Positions 32,731 to 41,373 of a stretch of 64,000 nt of DNA are shown piece after piece (position 1 is the stretch's first letter; each line of letters starts with the position of its first letter). The notes under the pieces were generated by a model, which worked only from the letters and a program-made list of their open reading frames with translations, had not been told where the DNA came from and ran no database searches. A program made the translations under genes and the position numbers. Origin of the DNA: Streptomyces sp. CB02400 (GTDB lineage: Bacteria; Actinomycetota; Actinomycetes; Streptomycetales; Streptomycetaceae); NCBI RefSeq assembly GCF_001905725.1, contig NZ_LIWB01000005.1, forward strand, positions 124,001-188,000. The letters are read 5' to 3'.

Positions 32731-33858
32731 TCATGCCGTCCGCACGTCGGCCGGAGGGCGGGGTGGCATGCCGCCGGCCGCCCGCAGGGTCACGGTGGCC
32801 GCGACGCCCGCGAGGGTGCCCCAGAGCAGTGCGGCGGTCACTCCCTCACCGAAGCCGGACGCCGCGTACAGCAGCCCCGAACCCATCCGCGATCCGTCGA
32901 TCGCCATGCGCAGCGCCTGTCCGGCCAGCAGGCCGAGGACGACCGCGCAGACCCCGCACGCCGCCATGGCCGGGACGGACACCCGGGTGAGCAGACCGGG
33001 CAGCCACCGCAGGGCGCACCAGACCACGGCGAGGAGCAGGACGTCCCCGAGGCGGTACAGGAGCCAGTCGCCGAGCGGTGCGCCGGCCGGACCGGACCAG
33101 GCTCCGAGCAGCAGCCACTGGCGCAGCAGGTCACCCGGTTCACCGAGCGGCCCGTTCCCCGTGAAGGACGCCGTCTGGAGCGTGGCCGCGTTCGACCGGT
33201 ACGACAGGACGACCAGGGACACCGCCACCACCGCGGTTCCGACGGTCGCGGCCAGCAGGGCGGGCCGCGCCGGAACGTTCTCGCGCGGCCGGGGCTCGTC
33301 GCCGCCCAGCGCGAGCCTCGCCACGAACACCGTCCATGCCGCCGCGGCCAGCGCCACCGGCACCACGATCGGCCGTCCGGCCGCGGAGAGGGACGCCAGC
33401 TGCGGCAGGAACCGGTAGCTGCCGTGTCCCCCGGCCGCGATGAGCCAGGGGGCCGACACCGTCACCGCCAGGGTCGCCGCCGCCAGGCCCCAGGCCCACA
33501 GCGCGAGCAGCGCGGCCCACGTCCGGCCGCGCTCCGGGGGGAGCCGGCGGACCAGGAGGAGCGCCCCGGCCGCGTAGAGGACGAACACGGCGGCGAAGCG
33601 GATCTGGATCGCCGTGTGGTGCAGACCGAGGTAGCGGGAAGCGCCGGTCCCGTCGGGGTACCCGCCCGCGGTCCCGCCGTAGGGTTCGTACGACCAGGGC
33701 AGCAGCCAGCTCTGGAGGCGGGCCGCGCTCTCCGGGCCGAGGACGTCGGTGGCGCCCTCCAGGCGCAGCGCGTCGGCGCTCGCCCCCGCCCACCAAAGGA
33801 GCAGCGTCACCATCAGCCCGCCCGCCAGCGCCGGTATCAGCGCGCGCCGGTATTCCAT
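32731..33858 (-). CDS. Polytopic membrane protein of unknown function
   Basis: 375 residues from ATG 33858, with GGGGGAG as RBS, which rules out the longer frame. About eight hydrophobic helices are visible, for example ALIPALAGGLMVTLLLWWAG, FAAVFVLYAAGALLLV and CGVCAVVLGLLAGQAL. A large polar loop after helix one holds WSYEPYGGTAGG. No transporter or enzyme signature is seen. The last residues are Pro/Arg-rich and cytoplasmic. The neighbours give no functional hint. Confidence 0.8.
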   Translation of the reverse strand: MEYRRALIPALAGGLMVTLLLWWAGASADALRLEGATDVLGPESAARLQSWLLPWSYEPYGGTAGGYPDGTGASRYLGLHHTAIQIRFAAVFVLYAAGALLLVRRLPPERGRTWAALLALWAWGLAAATLAVTVSAPWLIAAGGHGSYRFLPQLASLSAAGRPIVVPVALAAAAWTVFVARLALGGDEPRPRENVPARPALLAATVGTAVVAVSLVVLSYRSNAATLQTASFTGNGPLGEPGDLLRQWLLLGAWSGPAGAPLGDWLLYRLGDVLLLAVVWCALRWLPGLLTRVSVPAMAACGVCAVVLGLLAGQALRMAIDGSRMGSGLLYAASGFGEGVTAALLWGTLAGVAATVTLRAAGGMPPRPPADVRTA

Positions 33859-34057
33859 GTCTCCCCCGTGTCCGCCCGCCCGGCCAGGGGTCACCCCGGC
33901 CCACGGGACCTTACGGGGTCGCGGTCACGTACGGATCACGGTCCCGCTTCGTCCTGCCTGCGCTCACGGGGCCCTCCGCGTCGCCCCGGGGGGAGCGGCG
34001 TGCGCGGTCCGTCCGGGGCCCGGGAGCCCCGGACGCCTCACGGCGGGCCCGATGGGC

Positions 34058-35143
34058 TCAGCCACCGGGCGTCTGCCCCCGGTGCGGCGCCCGGGGCGAC
34101 TTCGCGGCCTCGACGGCCTCCGCCTTGGCGTCGCTCACCGCGGCGGCGGCCTGCTTCTCGGCCTCGTGAGCGGCCGTGGCGGCGGCCTCGAGTTCCGGCG
34201 TCCGGCCTTCGGCCGGCGTGCCGTCGGCGGTGGCCGCCTCCTCCGGCCGCGTGGTTCGGGGAGGACCCTCCGCCGGCTGGTCACCGAACGCACGGGTGAC
34301 GGTCCGGACCGCCTCGGTCAGCTCCCCCGGGATCACCCAGAACGTGTTGTTGTCGCTGCTCGCCAGGTGCGGGAGCGTCTCGAGGTACTTGTAGGCCAGG
34401 ATCTTCGGATCGGCGTTGTTGCGGTGGACGGCCTGGAAGACGAGCTCCACCGCCTTCGCCTCGCCGTCCGCCCGCAGGATCATGGCCTGCTGGGTGCCCT
34501 GCGCCTCCAGGATGTCCTTCTGCTTCGTGCCTTCCGCGGTGAGGATCTTGGCTTGCCGCTCCCCTTCGGCGTGCAGGATGGCCGCGCGCTTGTCGCGCTC
34601 GGCCCGCATCTGCTTCTCCATCGCCTCCTTGATGGTGGCCGGTGGATCGATGGCCTTGATCTCGACGCGGTTGACCCGGATGCCCCACTTGCCGGTGGCG
34701 TCGTCGAGGACGGCGCGGAGCCGGGAGTTGATCTCCTCGCGCGAGGTGAGCGTCTCCTCCAGGTCCATGCTGCCGATGACGTTCCGCAGCGTGGTCACGG
34801 TGAGCTGGTCGATCGCCTGCAGGTAGTCGGCGACCTCGTAGGCCGCCGACCGCGGGTCGGTGATCTGGTAGTACAGCACGGTGTCGATGTTCACCACGAG
34901 GTTGTCCTCGGTGATCACCGGCCTGGGGTCGGACGAGTAGACCTGCTCGCGCACGTCGAGTTTGGTGTTGACGCGGTCCGCCACCGGCAGGACCAGGTTC
35001 AGACCGGGCTGCAGCGTCCGGCGGTACCGGCCGAACCGCTCGATGTTGTAGCGGCGCGCCTGCGGGACGATCCGCACGGCTGAGGCCATGAGGAAGACGA
35101 CGACGATGACCGCCACGAGAGTGAGGACGACAACTGGATCCAC
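34058..35143 (-). CDS. SPFH/stomatin-like membrane protein (QmcA-type)
   Basis: 361 residues from GTG 35143 with GGAGG RBS. One N-terminal membrane helix (VVVLTLVAVIVVVFLMASAV) leads into the SPFH/Band 7 domain (IVPQARRYNIERFGRYRRTL, TEDNLVVNIDTVLYYQITDP, NVIGSMDLEETLTSREEINS). A coiled coil follows (MEKQMRAERDKRAAILHAEG). The roughly 70-residue C-tail is Ala/Glu/Pro rich. SPFH proteins organise membrane microdomains and regulate proteases. It follows the NfeD gene on the same strand by 29 bases, a classic functional pair. Confidence 0.93.
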   Translation of the reverse strand: MDPVVVLTLVAVIVVVFLMASAVRIVPQARRYNIERFGRYRRTLQPGLNLVLPVADRVNTKLDVREQVYSSDPRPVITEDNLVVNIDTVLYYQITDPRSAAYEVADYLQAIDQLTVTTLRNVIGSMDLEETLTSREEINSRLRAVLDDATGKWGIRVNRVEIKAIDPPATIKEAMEKQMRAERDKRAAILHAEGERQAKILTAEGTKQKDILEAQGTQQAMILRADGEAKAVELVFQAVHRNNADPKILAYKYLETLPHLASSDNNTFWVIPGELTEAVRTVTRAFGDQPAEGPPRTTRPEEAATADGTPAEGRTPELEAAATAAHEAEKQAAAAVSDAKAEAVEAAKSPRAPHRGQTPGG

Positions 35144-35172
35144 AGTGCCTCCGTTGCTGCGTGTTCAGCCGT

Positions 35173-35610
35173 TCATGGAAGGAGTTCGCGGGGGTAGACG
35201 AGGGCCGTGGCGCCTTCGATCTCCATGACGTCCACCAGCGCGCCCACCGGGATCACGAGGCTTTCGTCGAAGGCGCGGGCGGACCACTCCTCGCCGGACA
35301 GTCTGATCAGGCCGCGGGTCGCGGTGACCTCCTGCATGACCTCGGCCCGCTTGCCGATCAGCGCGTCACTGCCTTCGTGCATGAGGGGTTGCTGTGCCAT
35401 ATGGCGCAGCGCGACGGGACGGACGATGAGGAGGCCCGCCGTCGCTGCCGCCGCCAGGGCCAGGAGCTGGCCGAGAAGGCCGATTCCCACACCGGCGACC
35501 ACGGCGGCGACCAACGCGGCGCCCGCCAGCAGCCCGAGGACGAGTGTCAGGGTGAAGAACTCGGCGACACCCAGTGCCGCGGCGGCGAGCAGCCATACGA
35601 ACCACGGCAT
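35173..35610 (-). CDS. NfeD-like membrane protein
   Basis: 145 residues. N-terminal hydrophobic helices (FVWLLAAAALGVAEFFTLTL, GLLAGAALVAAVVAGVG, LLALAAAATAGLLIVRP) are followed by an OB-fold NfeD C-domain (IGKRAEVMQEVTATRGLIRL, SGEEWSARAFDES). It is the short NfeD1b type without a protease domain. These proteins bind SPFH partners; the SPFH gene is immediately downstream, so they form one operon. Confidence 0.93.
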   Translation of the reverse strand: MPWFVWLLAAAALGVAEFFTLTLVLGLLAGAALVAAVVAGVGIGLLGQLLALAAAATAGLLIVRPVALRHMAQQPLMHEGSDALIGKRAEVMQEVTATRGLIRLSGEEWSARAFDESLVIPVGALVDVMEIEGATALVYPRELLP

Positions 35611-35834
35611 CGCATTCGCCCTCCTTCAGGGGCCTTGTCCATCAAAGTTACCGCCCGGACCGCCGGACGGAACAGACATGGTGACCGTGGTTCTCGGCCG
35701 TGGGCGCTCCCACCACCCGGCTTCGGTCGGCTCGTCCCTCACACACCGGCCGAACCACCGGCCGAGGACTGGATCTGATCGCGTGCCCCGTGTCCTGCCC
35801 GCCGCGGCCACGCTGCTTGTGGTTGCTTGAGGAC

Positions 35835-36836
35835 ATGCTCAGCGGTGTACGCGCCCATGTTCTGCCGGCCTCCCAGCGCCGCTCGCTGGACGAGCTGGCG
35901 CAGGACCTGGTCCTGTCGTCCGGGGACACGGGGTCCAAGCGCTCGGCCTTCTGGACGATGCTGTCCCTGTCGTCGGTCATCGCGGCCGGCGGAGTACTGA
36001 CGGATTCGACGGCCACCGTGATCGGGGCGATGATCATCGCTCCGCTGTCCACGCCGATCATGGGCACCGCCCTGGGCTCGGTGCAGCGGCGACGGACCGG
36101 ATCGGCGGGAGTCGTCCTGGCCGCCTGCGCGCTGGTGATCGCGTTCGGGGCGGTGTTCTCCCTGGTGCTCCCCGGCGACTACGACCTGCTGTCGAACAGC
36201 CAGATCTCGTCACGTACGTCACCGGGGCTGATGGATCTGGTCGCGGCCCTGGCGACCGGCTTCGCCGGCGCGGTGGCGCTCGCCCGGCGGGACGTCGCCG
36301 CCGTTCTGCCCGGGGTCGCGATCGCCATCTCCCTCGTCCCGCCGCTGGTGGTGGTCGGAGTGTGCCTGGGGAAGCTGGCGGGATGGCTCGCGCTGGGCGC
36401 GCTGGTCCTGTTCGTGTCCAACCTGTTCGCCCTTCTCCTCGGCGGCATGACGACCTTCGCGGCCCTCGGCTACGGCACCCGTGCCGAGAGGACCGCCGGA
36501 CGCCCCGCGCGCAGCGCCTACGCCGCCATGACCCTGCTGTTCGTCGTCGTGTTCGTACCGCTGGCGGCCAACACCGCGCTCACGCTCCTGATCAACACCT
36601 GGACCGGCCGGGCGAAGGACGCCGCGGACCAGTGGCTCGCCGACACACCGGGCGCGTCCGTCACCCGTGTCGACGCGGTGTCCCGGACCATGCACATCCA
36701 CGTCCGCTCCCCCGGGGACCTCCCGTCGGCGAAGGCGCTGCTCGACCGTCTCCGGGGACAGATCCCGAACGGGATCCCGATCGTGGTGGACACGGTGCGC
36801 GGCCGACGCGTCGACGCCGGAAAGGTCGGCGACTGA
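35835..36836 (+). CDS. DUF389 membrane protein
   Basis: 333 residues from ATG 35835. The DUF389 signature is clear: KRSAFWTMLSLSSVIAAGGV, DSTATVIGAMIIAPLSTPIM. About six to seven helices follow, with IAISLVPPLVVVGVCLGKLA, and the C-terminal 80 residues form a soluble alpha/beta tail. The family is of unknown transport or signalling function (TIGR00341-like). It is divergent from the NfeD/SPFH operon, with 224 bases between. Confidence 0.9.
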   Translation: MLSGVRAHVLPASQRRSLDELAQDLVLSSGDTGSKRSAFWTMLSLSSVIAAGGVLTDSTATVIGAMIIAPLSTPIMGTALGSVQRRRTGSAGVVLAACALVIAFGAVFSLVLPGDYDLLSNSQISSRTSPGLMDLVAALATGFAGAVALARRDVAAVLPGVAIAISLVPPLVVVGVCLGKLAGWLALGALVLFVSNLFALLLGGMTTFAALGYGTRAERTAGRPARSAYAAMTLLFVVVFVPLAANTALTLLINTWTGRAKDAADQWLADTPGASVTRVDAVSRTMHIHVRSPGDLPSAKALLDRLRGQIPNGIPIVVDTVRGRRVDAGKVGD

Positions 36837-36999
36837 GTGTCGCGCGGGCCCGGTACGGCTCGGCGTCCGAGGACCCGCCCCAGGTCGCGTACCGGCGCAC
36901 GGACCCGGCCTGGGGGAGTGCGCCGAGGAGACACCCGCCGCCGCATGCACCAGACTCGGAGGGAGACCGCCGGTCGACCACGCCTGAAGGGCCGGGCCC

Positions 37000-38001
37000 G
37001 TGCACGATGTTCCGCTGTGGCTGTGGATGGTCTTCGCCGTCACCGTACTGGTGTCCCTGGCGGTCGATCTGCTCGCGCACCGGCAGGCCCACGTCATCGG
37101 GTTCCGGGAGGCCGCCGTCTGGAGCGGGGTCTGGGTGGGACTGGCGATCACCTTCGGTGCCGTGGTCTTCCTCGTGGTCGGGACGACCGCCGGAGTGGAG
37201 TACACCACCGCGTGGCTGCTGGAGAAGAGCCTCTCGGTCGACAACCTCTTCGTCTTCGCGCTGATCTTCGGCTACTTCAACGTCCCGCGCGCCTACCAGC
37301 ACCGCGTCCTGTTCCTCGGCGTCCTCGGCGCCCTGGTCTTCCGGGGCGTCTTCCTCGCCGCCGGCGTCGCCGTGGTCAGCCGCTTCACCGCCGTCCTGTT
37401 CGTCTTCGCCGCCATCCTCTTCTACAGCACCTACAAGATCCTCAAAGAGGAGGAGGACAGCTTCGACCCCGGCAAGAGCATCGCCGTACGCCTGCTCCGC
37501 AAGGTCGTCCCCGTGCGGGACGACTACGCCGGCCCCCATTTCTTCGTCAAGGAAGCCGGCAGACGCGTCGCCACCCCGCTGCTCGCCGTCGTCGCCGCGA
37601 TCGAAGCCGCCGACCTCGTCTTCGCCGTCGACAGCGTGCCCGCCGTCCTGGCCGTCAGCAACGACGCCTTCATCGTCTACACCAGCAACGCCTTCGCCAT
37701 CCTGGGCCTGCGCGCCCTCTACTTCATGCTCGCCGGCCTGCTGGACCGGTTCCAGTACCTGAGCAAGGGCCTGGCACTCATCCTCGCCTTCATCGGCGTC
37801 AAGCTCATCCTCCAGGCGTCCCACGAGATCATCAGCCCCGCCGTGCCCGAGATCCCCTCTCCGCTCAGCCTCGCCGTCATCGCCGCCGTCCTGAGCGTCT
37901 CCATCGCACTCAGCCTGCTGCGTCCCCCGCCCGCCGGCCACGAGGGCGCACCGCCGGTGGCCGACACCGGAGCGTCCGAGGACCGCGCCGAGGACCGGTG
38001 A
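37000..38001 (+). CDS. TerC-family integral membrane protein
   Basis: 333 residues from GTG 37000. Nine or so helices are visible. TerC hallmarks are present: EKSLSVDNLFVFALIFGYFN and AIEAADLVFAVDSVPAVLAV, with paired acidic residues in helices that are thought to bind metal ions. TerC/Alx proteins export Mn2+ or add metals to secreted proteins; tellurite resistance is the historical label. The C-tail is hydrophilic. Nearby DUF389 is also a membrane protein, but the genes are 163 bases apart with no clear operon. Confidence 0.94.
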   Translation: MHDVPLWLWMVFAVTVLVSLAVDLLAHRQAHVIGFREAAVWSGVWVGLAITFGAVVFLVVGTTAGVEYTTAWLLEKSLSVDNLFVFALIFGYFNVPRAYQHRVLFLGVLGALVFRGVFLAAGVAVVSRFTAVLFVFAAILFYSTYKILKEEEDSFDPGKSIAVRLLRKVVPVRDDYAGPHFFVKEAGRRVATPLLAVVAAIEAADLVFAVDSVPAVLAVSNDAFIVYTSNAFAILGLRALYFMLAGLLDRFQYLSKGLALILAFIGVKLILQASHEIISPAVPEIPSPLSLAVIAAVLSVSIALSLLRPPPAGHEGAPPVADTGASEDRAEDR

Positions 38002-38072
38002 CCGGGCCCGATCACCAGAAGGCCCCGCCAAAAGACCCCCAAAGGGGAATAAAAGGATAGTAATATGTCGGT

Positions 38073-38309
38073 ATGTCCAGAACGAGAGAGCAGCCGACGC
38101 CGCCCCGGGCCGCGTACGTGTGCCGTTCGTGCAAACACCCCGTGACCGCCGTCCTGGAACGGCACAAGACGATGGGCGTCTACGTCCCCGCGTGGACCGC
38201 CGGTCCCTGCCACAACGCGAAGTGCCCCGACTACGTACCCGAACAGGTATCGGTCACATCCGTACGCGGCGAGACCTGGCGGACGCTCACCGGCTGGCAG
38301 CGCGACTGA
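38073..38309 (+). CDS. Small zinc-ribbon-like protein
   Basis: 78 residues from ATG 38073. Four cysteines are arranged CRSCKHPVTA...GPCHNAKCPDY, a likely zinc ribbon. The remainder is short and polar (VSVTSVRGETWRTLTGWQRD). The leader is unusually AT-rich for this genome (AATAAAAGGATAGTAATATG, 38049-38068), with a CCCC/GGGG mini-hairpin before it, suggesting a strong or special promoter. No family name is known to me. Confidence 0.75.
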   Translation: MSRTREQPTPPRAAYVCRSCKHPVTAVLERHKTMGVYVPAWTAGPCHNAKCPDYVPEQVSVTSVRGETWRTLTGWQRD

Positions 38310-38495
38310 ACCGGAAGGGCGGCCGGCCCCCGCCGCGCGGGGGCCGGGCCGTCGAGCCCGGCGGTGGCGGCTCCCGTCACCGCCGCTCGTCGGAGTGCTG
38401 ATGGATCAGGGTCGCCCTCCCGGAAGGGTGTGTCCGGTACGACGCAGGTCGTGGGTGGAGTCACCGGTCGGCCGGGGCCCGACCCGGCTCGGCGG

Positions 38496-39716
38496 TCATG
38501 CCGGGCGCGGGGGCTCGGGCAGAGTGAGCGCCGTATGAGCCGGTTTTCCCTCCGCCGGGGGCATGGCACTGAGGCTGCGAAGCCTGTCGTTCCGCTGCTC
38601 CAGGGCCTGGGCGGTGGTGGGGAAGAGTGTGGCGCCGCCCTGGCCGACCAGCCCCTGGTTCACGGTCACGAACTCCCGGGTGTCGCGTTCGTAGGCGGCG
38701 AAGCCCGCGACATGGTCCCGGTCCGCGAGGCAGCCGGCGAGCATGTACGCGCCGACGAGGGCGAGGCTGGTTCCCTGTCCGGTGAGGAACGAGGGCGCGT
38801 ACGCGGCGTCGCCGACCAGCGCGACCCTGCCGCTGGACCAGCGGGGCATGCGGATCTGGCTGACCCCGTCGAAGAACAGGTCCTCCGCCTCGCGCAGGGC
38901 GGCCAGCATGCCCGGGACCTCCCATCCCGCGTCGGCGAAGACCTCGGCGACCAGGTCGCGTTGGGCCTGCGGGTTCCGGAACACGCCCATGGGCGGCTCC
39001 GGCCGGGCGAAGTTCAGGAAGGCGTGCACCTCGTCGTCGTCCCCCACGGCGTAGAGTGCCGCGGCCCTGCCCGGGGTGTTCCACATCACGGTCTCGTGGG
39101 AGAGCCCGAAGGTGTTGCGCATGGTGAACACGGCGAAGCAGTAGCCGAGGTAGCGGTGGAACTGCTCCTCGGGGCCGAACAGCATCTCCCGGGTGCGCGA
39201 GTGCATGCCGTCCGCACCGAACACCATGTCGAAGGTACGGCCGCCGCCCCCGCGGAAGGTGACGTCGACCCCGTGGTCGGTCTGGTCGAGGGTGTCGACG
39301 GAGTCGTCGAACAGGAACTCCACGTCGTCACGGACCGCCGCGTACAGAGCGTCGGTCAGGTCCCCGCGCCGTACCTCCAGATCCCGTCCCGCGACGCCGC
39401 CGGTGACGGCGTGCGGGTGCAGGGAGGTCACCTCGCTGCCGTACGAGTCGAGGAAGGTCAGCCGTCGCAGGTCGATGTGCGCGTCCCGCAGCCGCGGCAG
39501 GATCCCCATCCTCCGGACGACCTCCAGTGCGGTGCCGCGCACATCGATGGGATAGCCGCCCCCACGCAGGGTGGGCGCCTTCTCCACGACCGTGACCGCG
39601 TATCCGTAGCGGTTCAGCCAGAACGCGAGGGCGGGCCCCGCGATGCTGGCCCCGGATATCAGGACCTTGCGCCCCGGCGTGCCACGGACATCCGTCAGCT
39701 GATCGGTGAGGGTCAT
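38496..39716 (-). CDS. FAD-dependent monooxygenase
   Basis: 406 residues from ATG 39716 (ATGA overlap with the MFS stop). The dinucleotide fold is VLISGASIAGPALAFWLNRY. The later motif FDMVFGADGMHSRTREMLFG is the DG motif of class A hydroxylases, and RVALVGDAAYAPSFLTGQGT is the GD motif. Class A flavin monooxygenases hydroxylate aromatic substrates, and some inactivate antibiotics (rifampicin, tetracycline). Pairing with a multidrug exporter hints at detoxification or a tailoring step. No biosynthetic cluster is adjacent. Confidence 0.93.
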   Translation of the reverse strand: MTLTDQLTDVRGTPGRKVLISGASIAGPALAFWLNRYGYAVTVVEKAPTLRGGGYPIDVRGTALEVVRRMGILPRLRDAHIDLRRLTFLDSYGSEVTSLHPHAVTGGVAGRDLEVRRGDLTDALYAAVRDDVEFLFDDSVDTLDQTDHGVDVTFRGGGGRTFDMVFGADGMHSRTREMLFGPEEQFHRYLGYCFAVFTMRNTFGLSHETVMWNTPGRAAALYAVGDDDEVHAFLNFARPEPPMGVFRNPQAQRDLVAEVFADAGWEVPGMLAALREAEDLFFDGVSQIRMPRWSSGRVALVGDAAYAPSFLTGQGTSLALVGAYMLAGCLADRDHVAGFAAYERDTREFVTVNQGLVGQGGATLFPTTAQALEQRNDRLRSLSAMPPAEGKPAHTALTLPEPPRPA

Positions 39717-41110
39717 TCCTTGACTCCTTTGGGCATGGTGCGAGTGACGAACAAGGCCAGCGACGTGACGACGCCGGCTATGACGAAGCCGGTGACGTAG
39801 GCCGATTCGGCCGCGACCTCCGACCCGGAAGGGGTCGCGGCGGTGAGAAGCGCACCACCGAGCTGCCCGCCCACGGCGTAGCCGAGTACGCGGCTCACCA
39901 GGATCAGGCTGGTGGCGATGCCGGTGTCCTCGGCCTCGACGGCCGTGGCGGTGCTGGTCATCATCGCCGTGACGCACAGGCCGTTGGCCAGCGCGATCAG
40001 CGCCTTGCCGACGACGAGGTGCCAGATCTCGGTGTGCACGGACGCCAGGACGACCAGGGAGACGGCCATCATGACGACACCGGTGTCGACCACGGCACGC
40101 GAGCCGAAACGCCGGTCCCCGATCCCGCCGAGCGGCCCGGCCAGCGTCGCGGCGACGGCGCCGGGCAGCAGGAAGAAGCCGATCTCGGTGGCGCCGGCGC
40201 TGAATCCGTACCCGTCGCCGCGTTCGTCGAGCAGCTGCGGAACGAGATAGACCGCCATCGAGGTGCCGAGGCAGATCACGAACGTCAGCACACACGCCTT
40301 CCAGATCGCGGGCCGTGCCAGCATGCGCAGATCGATCATCGGAGAGGCCGCACGCCGTTCGACGGACACCCAACCCGTGACGAAGACGGCCAGAAGCACG
40401 ACGAGGGCGCCGAGCACGAGTGGTTGCGAGGCCGCTTCGGGCGCCAGCGCGAGTACGAGCATGAGCGTGACCAGCATCCCGCTCAGGAGCAGCAGGCCGG
40501 GCCAGTCGACGCCGGCGTCGTCCGACCCGCCCGGCCGGTCGGACGGCATGAGCCTGTTCACGAGCAGGGTGGCCCCGACGACCGCGATCGTGGGCAGCGC
40601 GAACATCCAGTGCCGGGAGAGTTCTTCCGCCACCGGCCCGGCCGACAGCATGCCGGCCATCCCTCCTCCGACGAAGAGTCCGCTGACCACCCCGATGGCG
40701 ACCTTCGACTCTCCCGGGGGCAGGTTTTTGCGCACGACGATGAACGACAGGGGAAGCGCGCCCACCATCGCCCCTTGCAGCACCTGCCCGAGCAGCAGCA
40801 CGGGCAGGTTCGGGGCCAGGGCGGACACCGTGCCGCCGACCGCGACGACCACCATCAGCCGGATCAGGACCCGTTTCCCGCCGTAGCGGTCGCCGAACCT
40901 GCCTGCCAACGGCGTGATGAGCGCACCGGTGACGAGGAGCACGACGCTGAGCAGCGCTCCTTCGGACTGGCTCATGTCCAGTTCGCGTTCCAGGAGCGGG
41001 ATCGTCGGTGACACCACCGACTCCAGAGCGCCGGTGGACAGCGCCAGTAAACCGAGGGCTCCGACAGCGGCCTTCCCGATGGCAGCCGGGGGAGCCGGGG
41101 TTGTGGTCAT
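39713..41110 (-). CDS. MFS drug-exporter-like transporter (DHA2 type)
   Basis: 465 residues from ATG 41110 (AAAGGAC upstream). It has about 14 hydrophobic helices. Motif A is GALITPLAGRFGDRYGGKRV after TM2. The central loop GGSDDAGVDWPG and the 14-helix length favour DHA2 proton-drug antiport. It is co-translated with the flavin monooxygenase, so enzyme and exporter probably act on the same compound. No regulator is adjacent. Confidence 0.92.
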   Translation of the reverse strand: MTTTPAPPAAIGKAAVGALGLLALSTGALESVVSPTIPLLERELDMSQSEGALLSVVLLVTGALITPLAGRFGDRYGGKRVLIRLMVVVAVGGTVSALAPNLPVLLLGQVLQGAMVGALPLSFIVVRKNLPPGESKVAIGVVSGLFVGGGMAGMLSAGPVAEELSRHWMFALPTIAVVGATLLVNRLMPSDRPGGSDDAGVDWPGLLLLSGMLVTLMLVLALAPEAASQPLVLGALVVLLAVFVTGWVSVERRAASPMIDLRMLARPAIWKACVLTFVICLGTSMAVYLVPQLLDERGDGYGFSAGATEIGFFLLPGAVAATLAGPLGGIGDRRFGSRAVVDTGVVMMAVSLVVLASVHTEIWHLVVGKALIALANGLCVTAMMTSTATAVEAEDTGIATSLILVSRVLGYAVGGQLGGALLTAATPSGSEVAAESAYVTGFVIAGVVTSLALFVTRTMPKGVKE

Positions 41111-41254
41111 GAGTGTCCTTTCCGTCATTGCCGGGTGAGGAAGGGAGCAGCGGGGGGGTGCGCACGGCATGTGGCGCTGCCGCCCCGCGGCTCGTGCCGG
41201 ACGTGGGCAAGGGCCGCCGCGGCACGGTGTGCGCTGCTCCGCGGTCCGAGAGAC

Positions 41255-41341
41255 GGGAGCCGGTACGAGGTGGGAGCCGGTACGGGGCGGGAGCCGGTAC
41301 GGGGTGGAAGCCGGGTACGGGATGGAAGCCGGGTACGGGGG
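41255..41341. repeat. Five tandem 17-18-bp repeats
   Basis: Units GGGAGCCGGTACGGGGT-like at 41255, 41272, 41289, 41306 and 41324; the last two are 18 bp (GGAAGCCGGGTACGGG). They lie in the 263-base gap upstream of the MFS/monooxygenase operon, which reads away on the minus strand, and may be an operator array. Confidence 0.9.
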
Positions 41342-41373
41342 CCGACGCGGTGCCGGCTGCCGCCCCGGACGGG

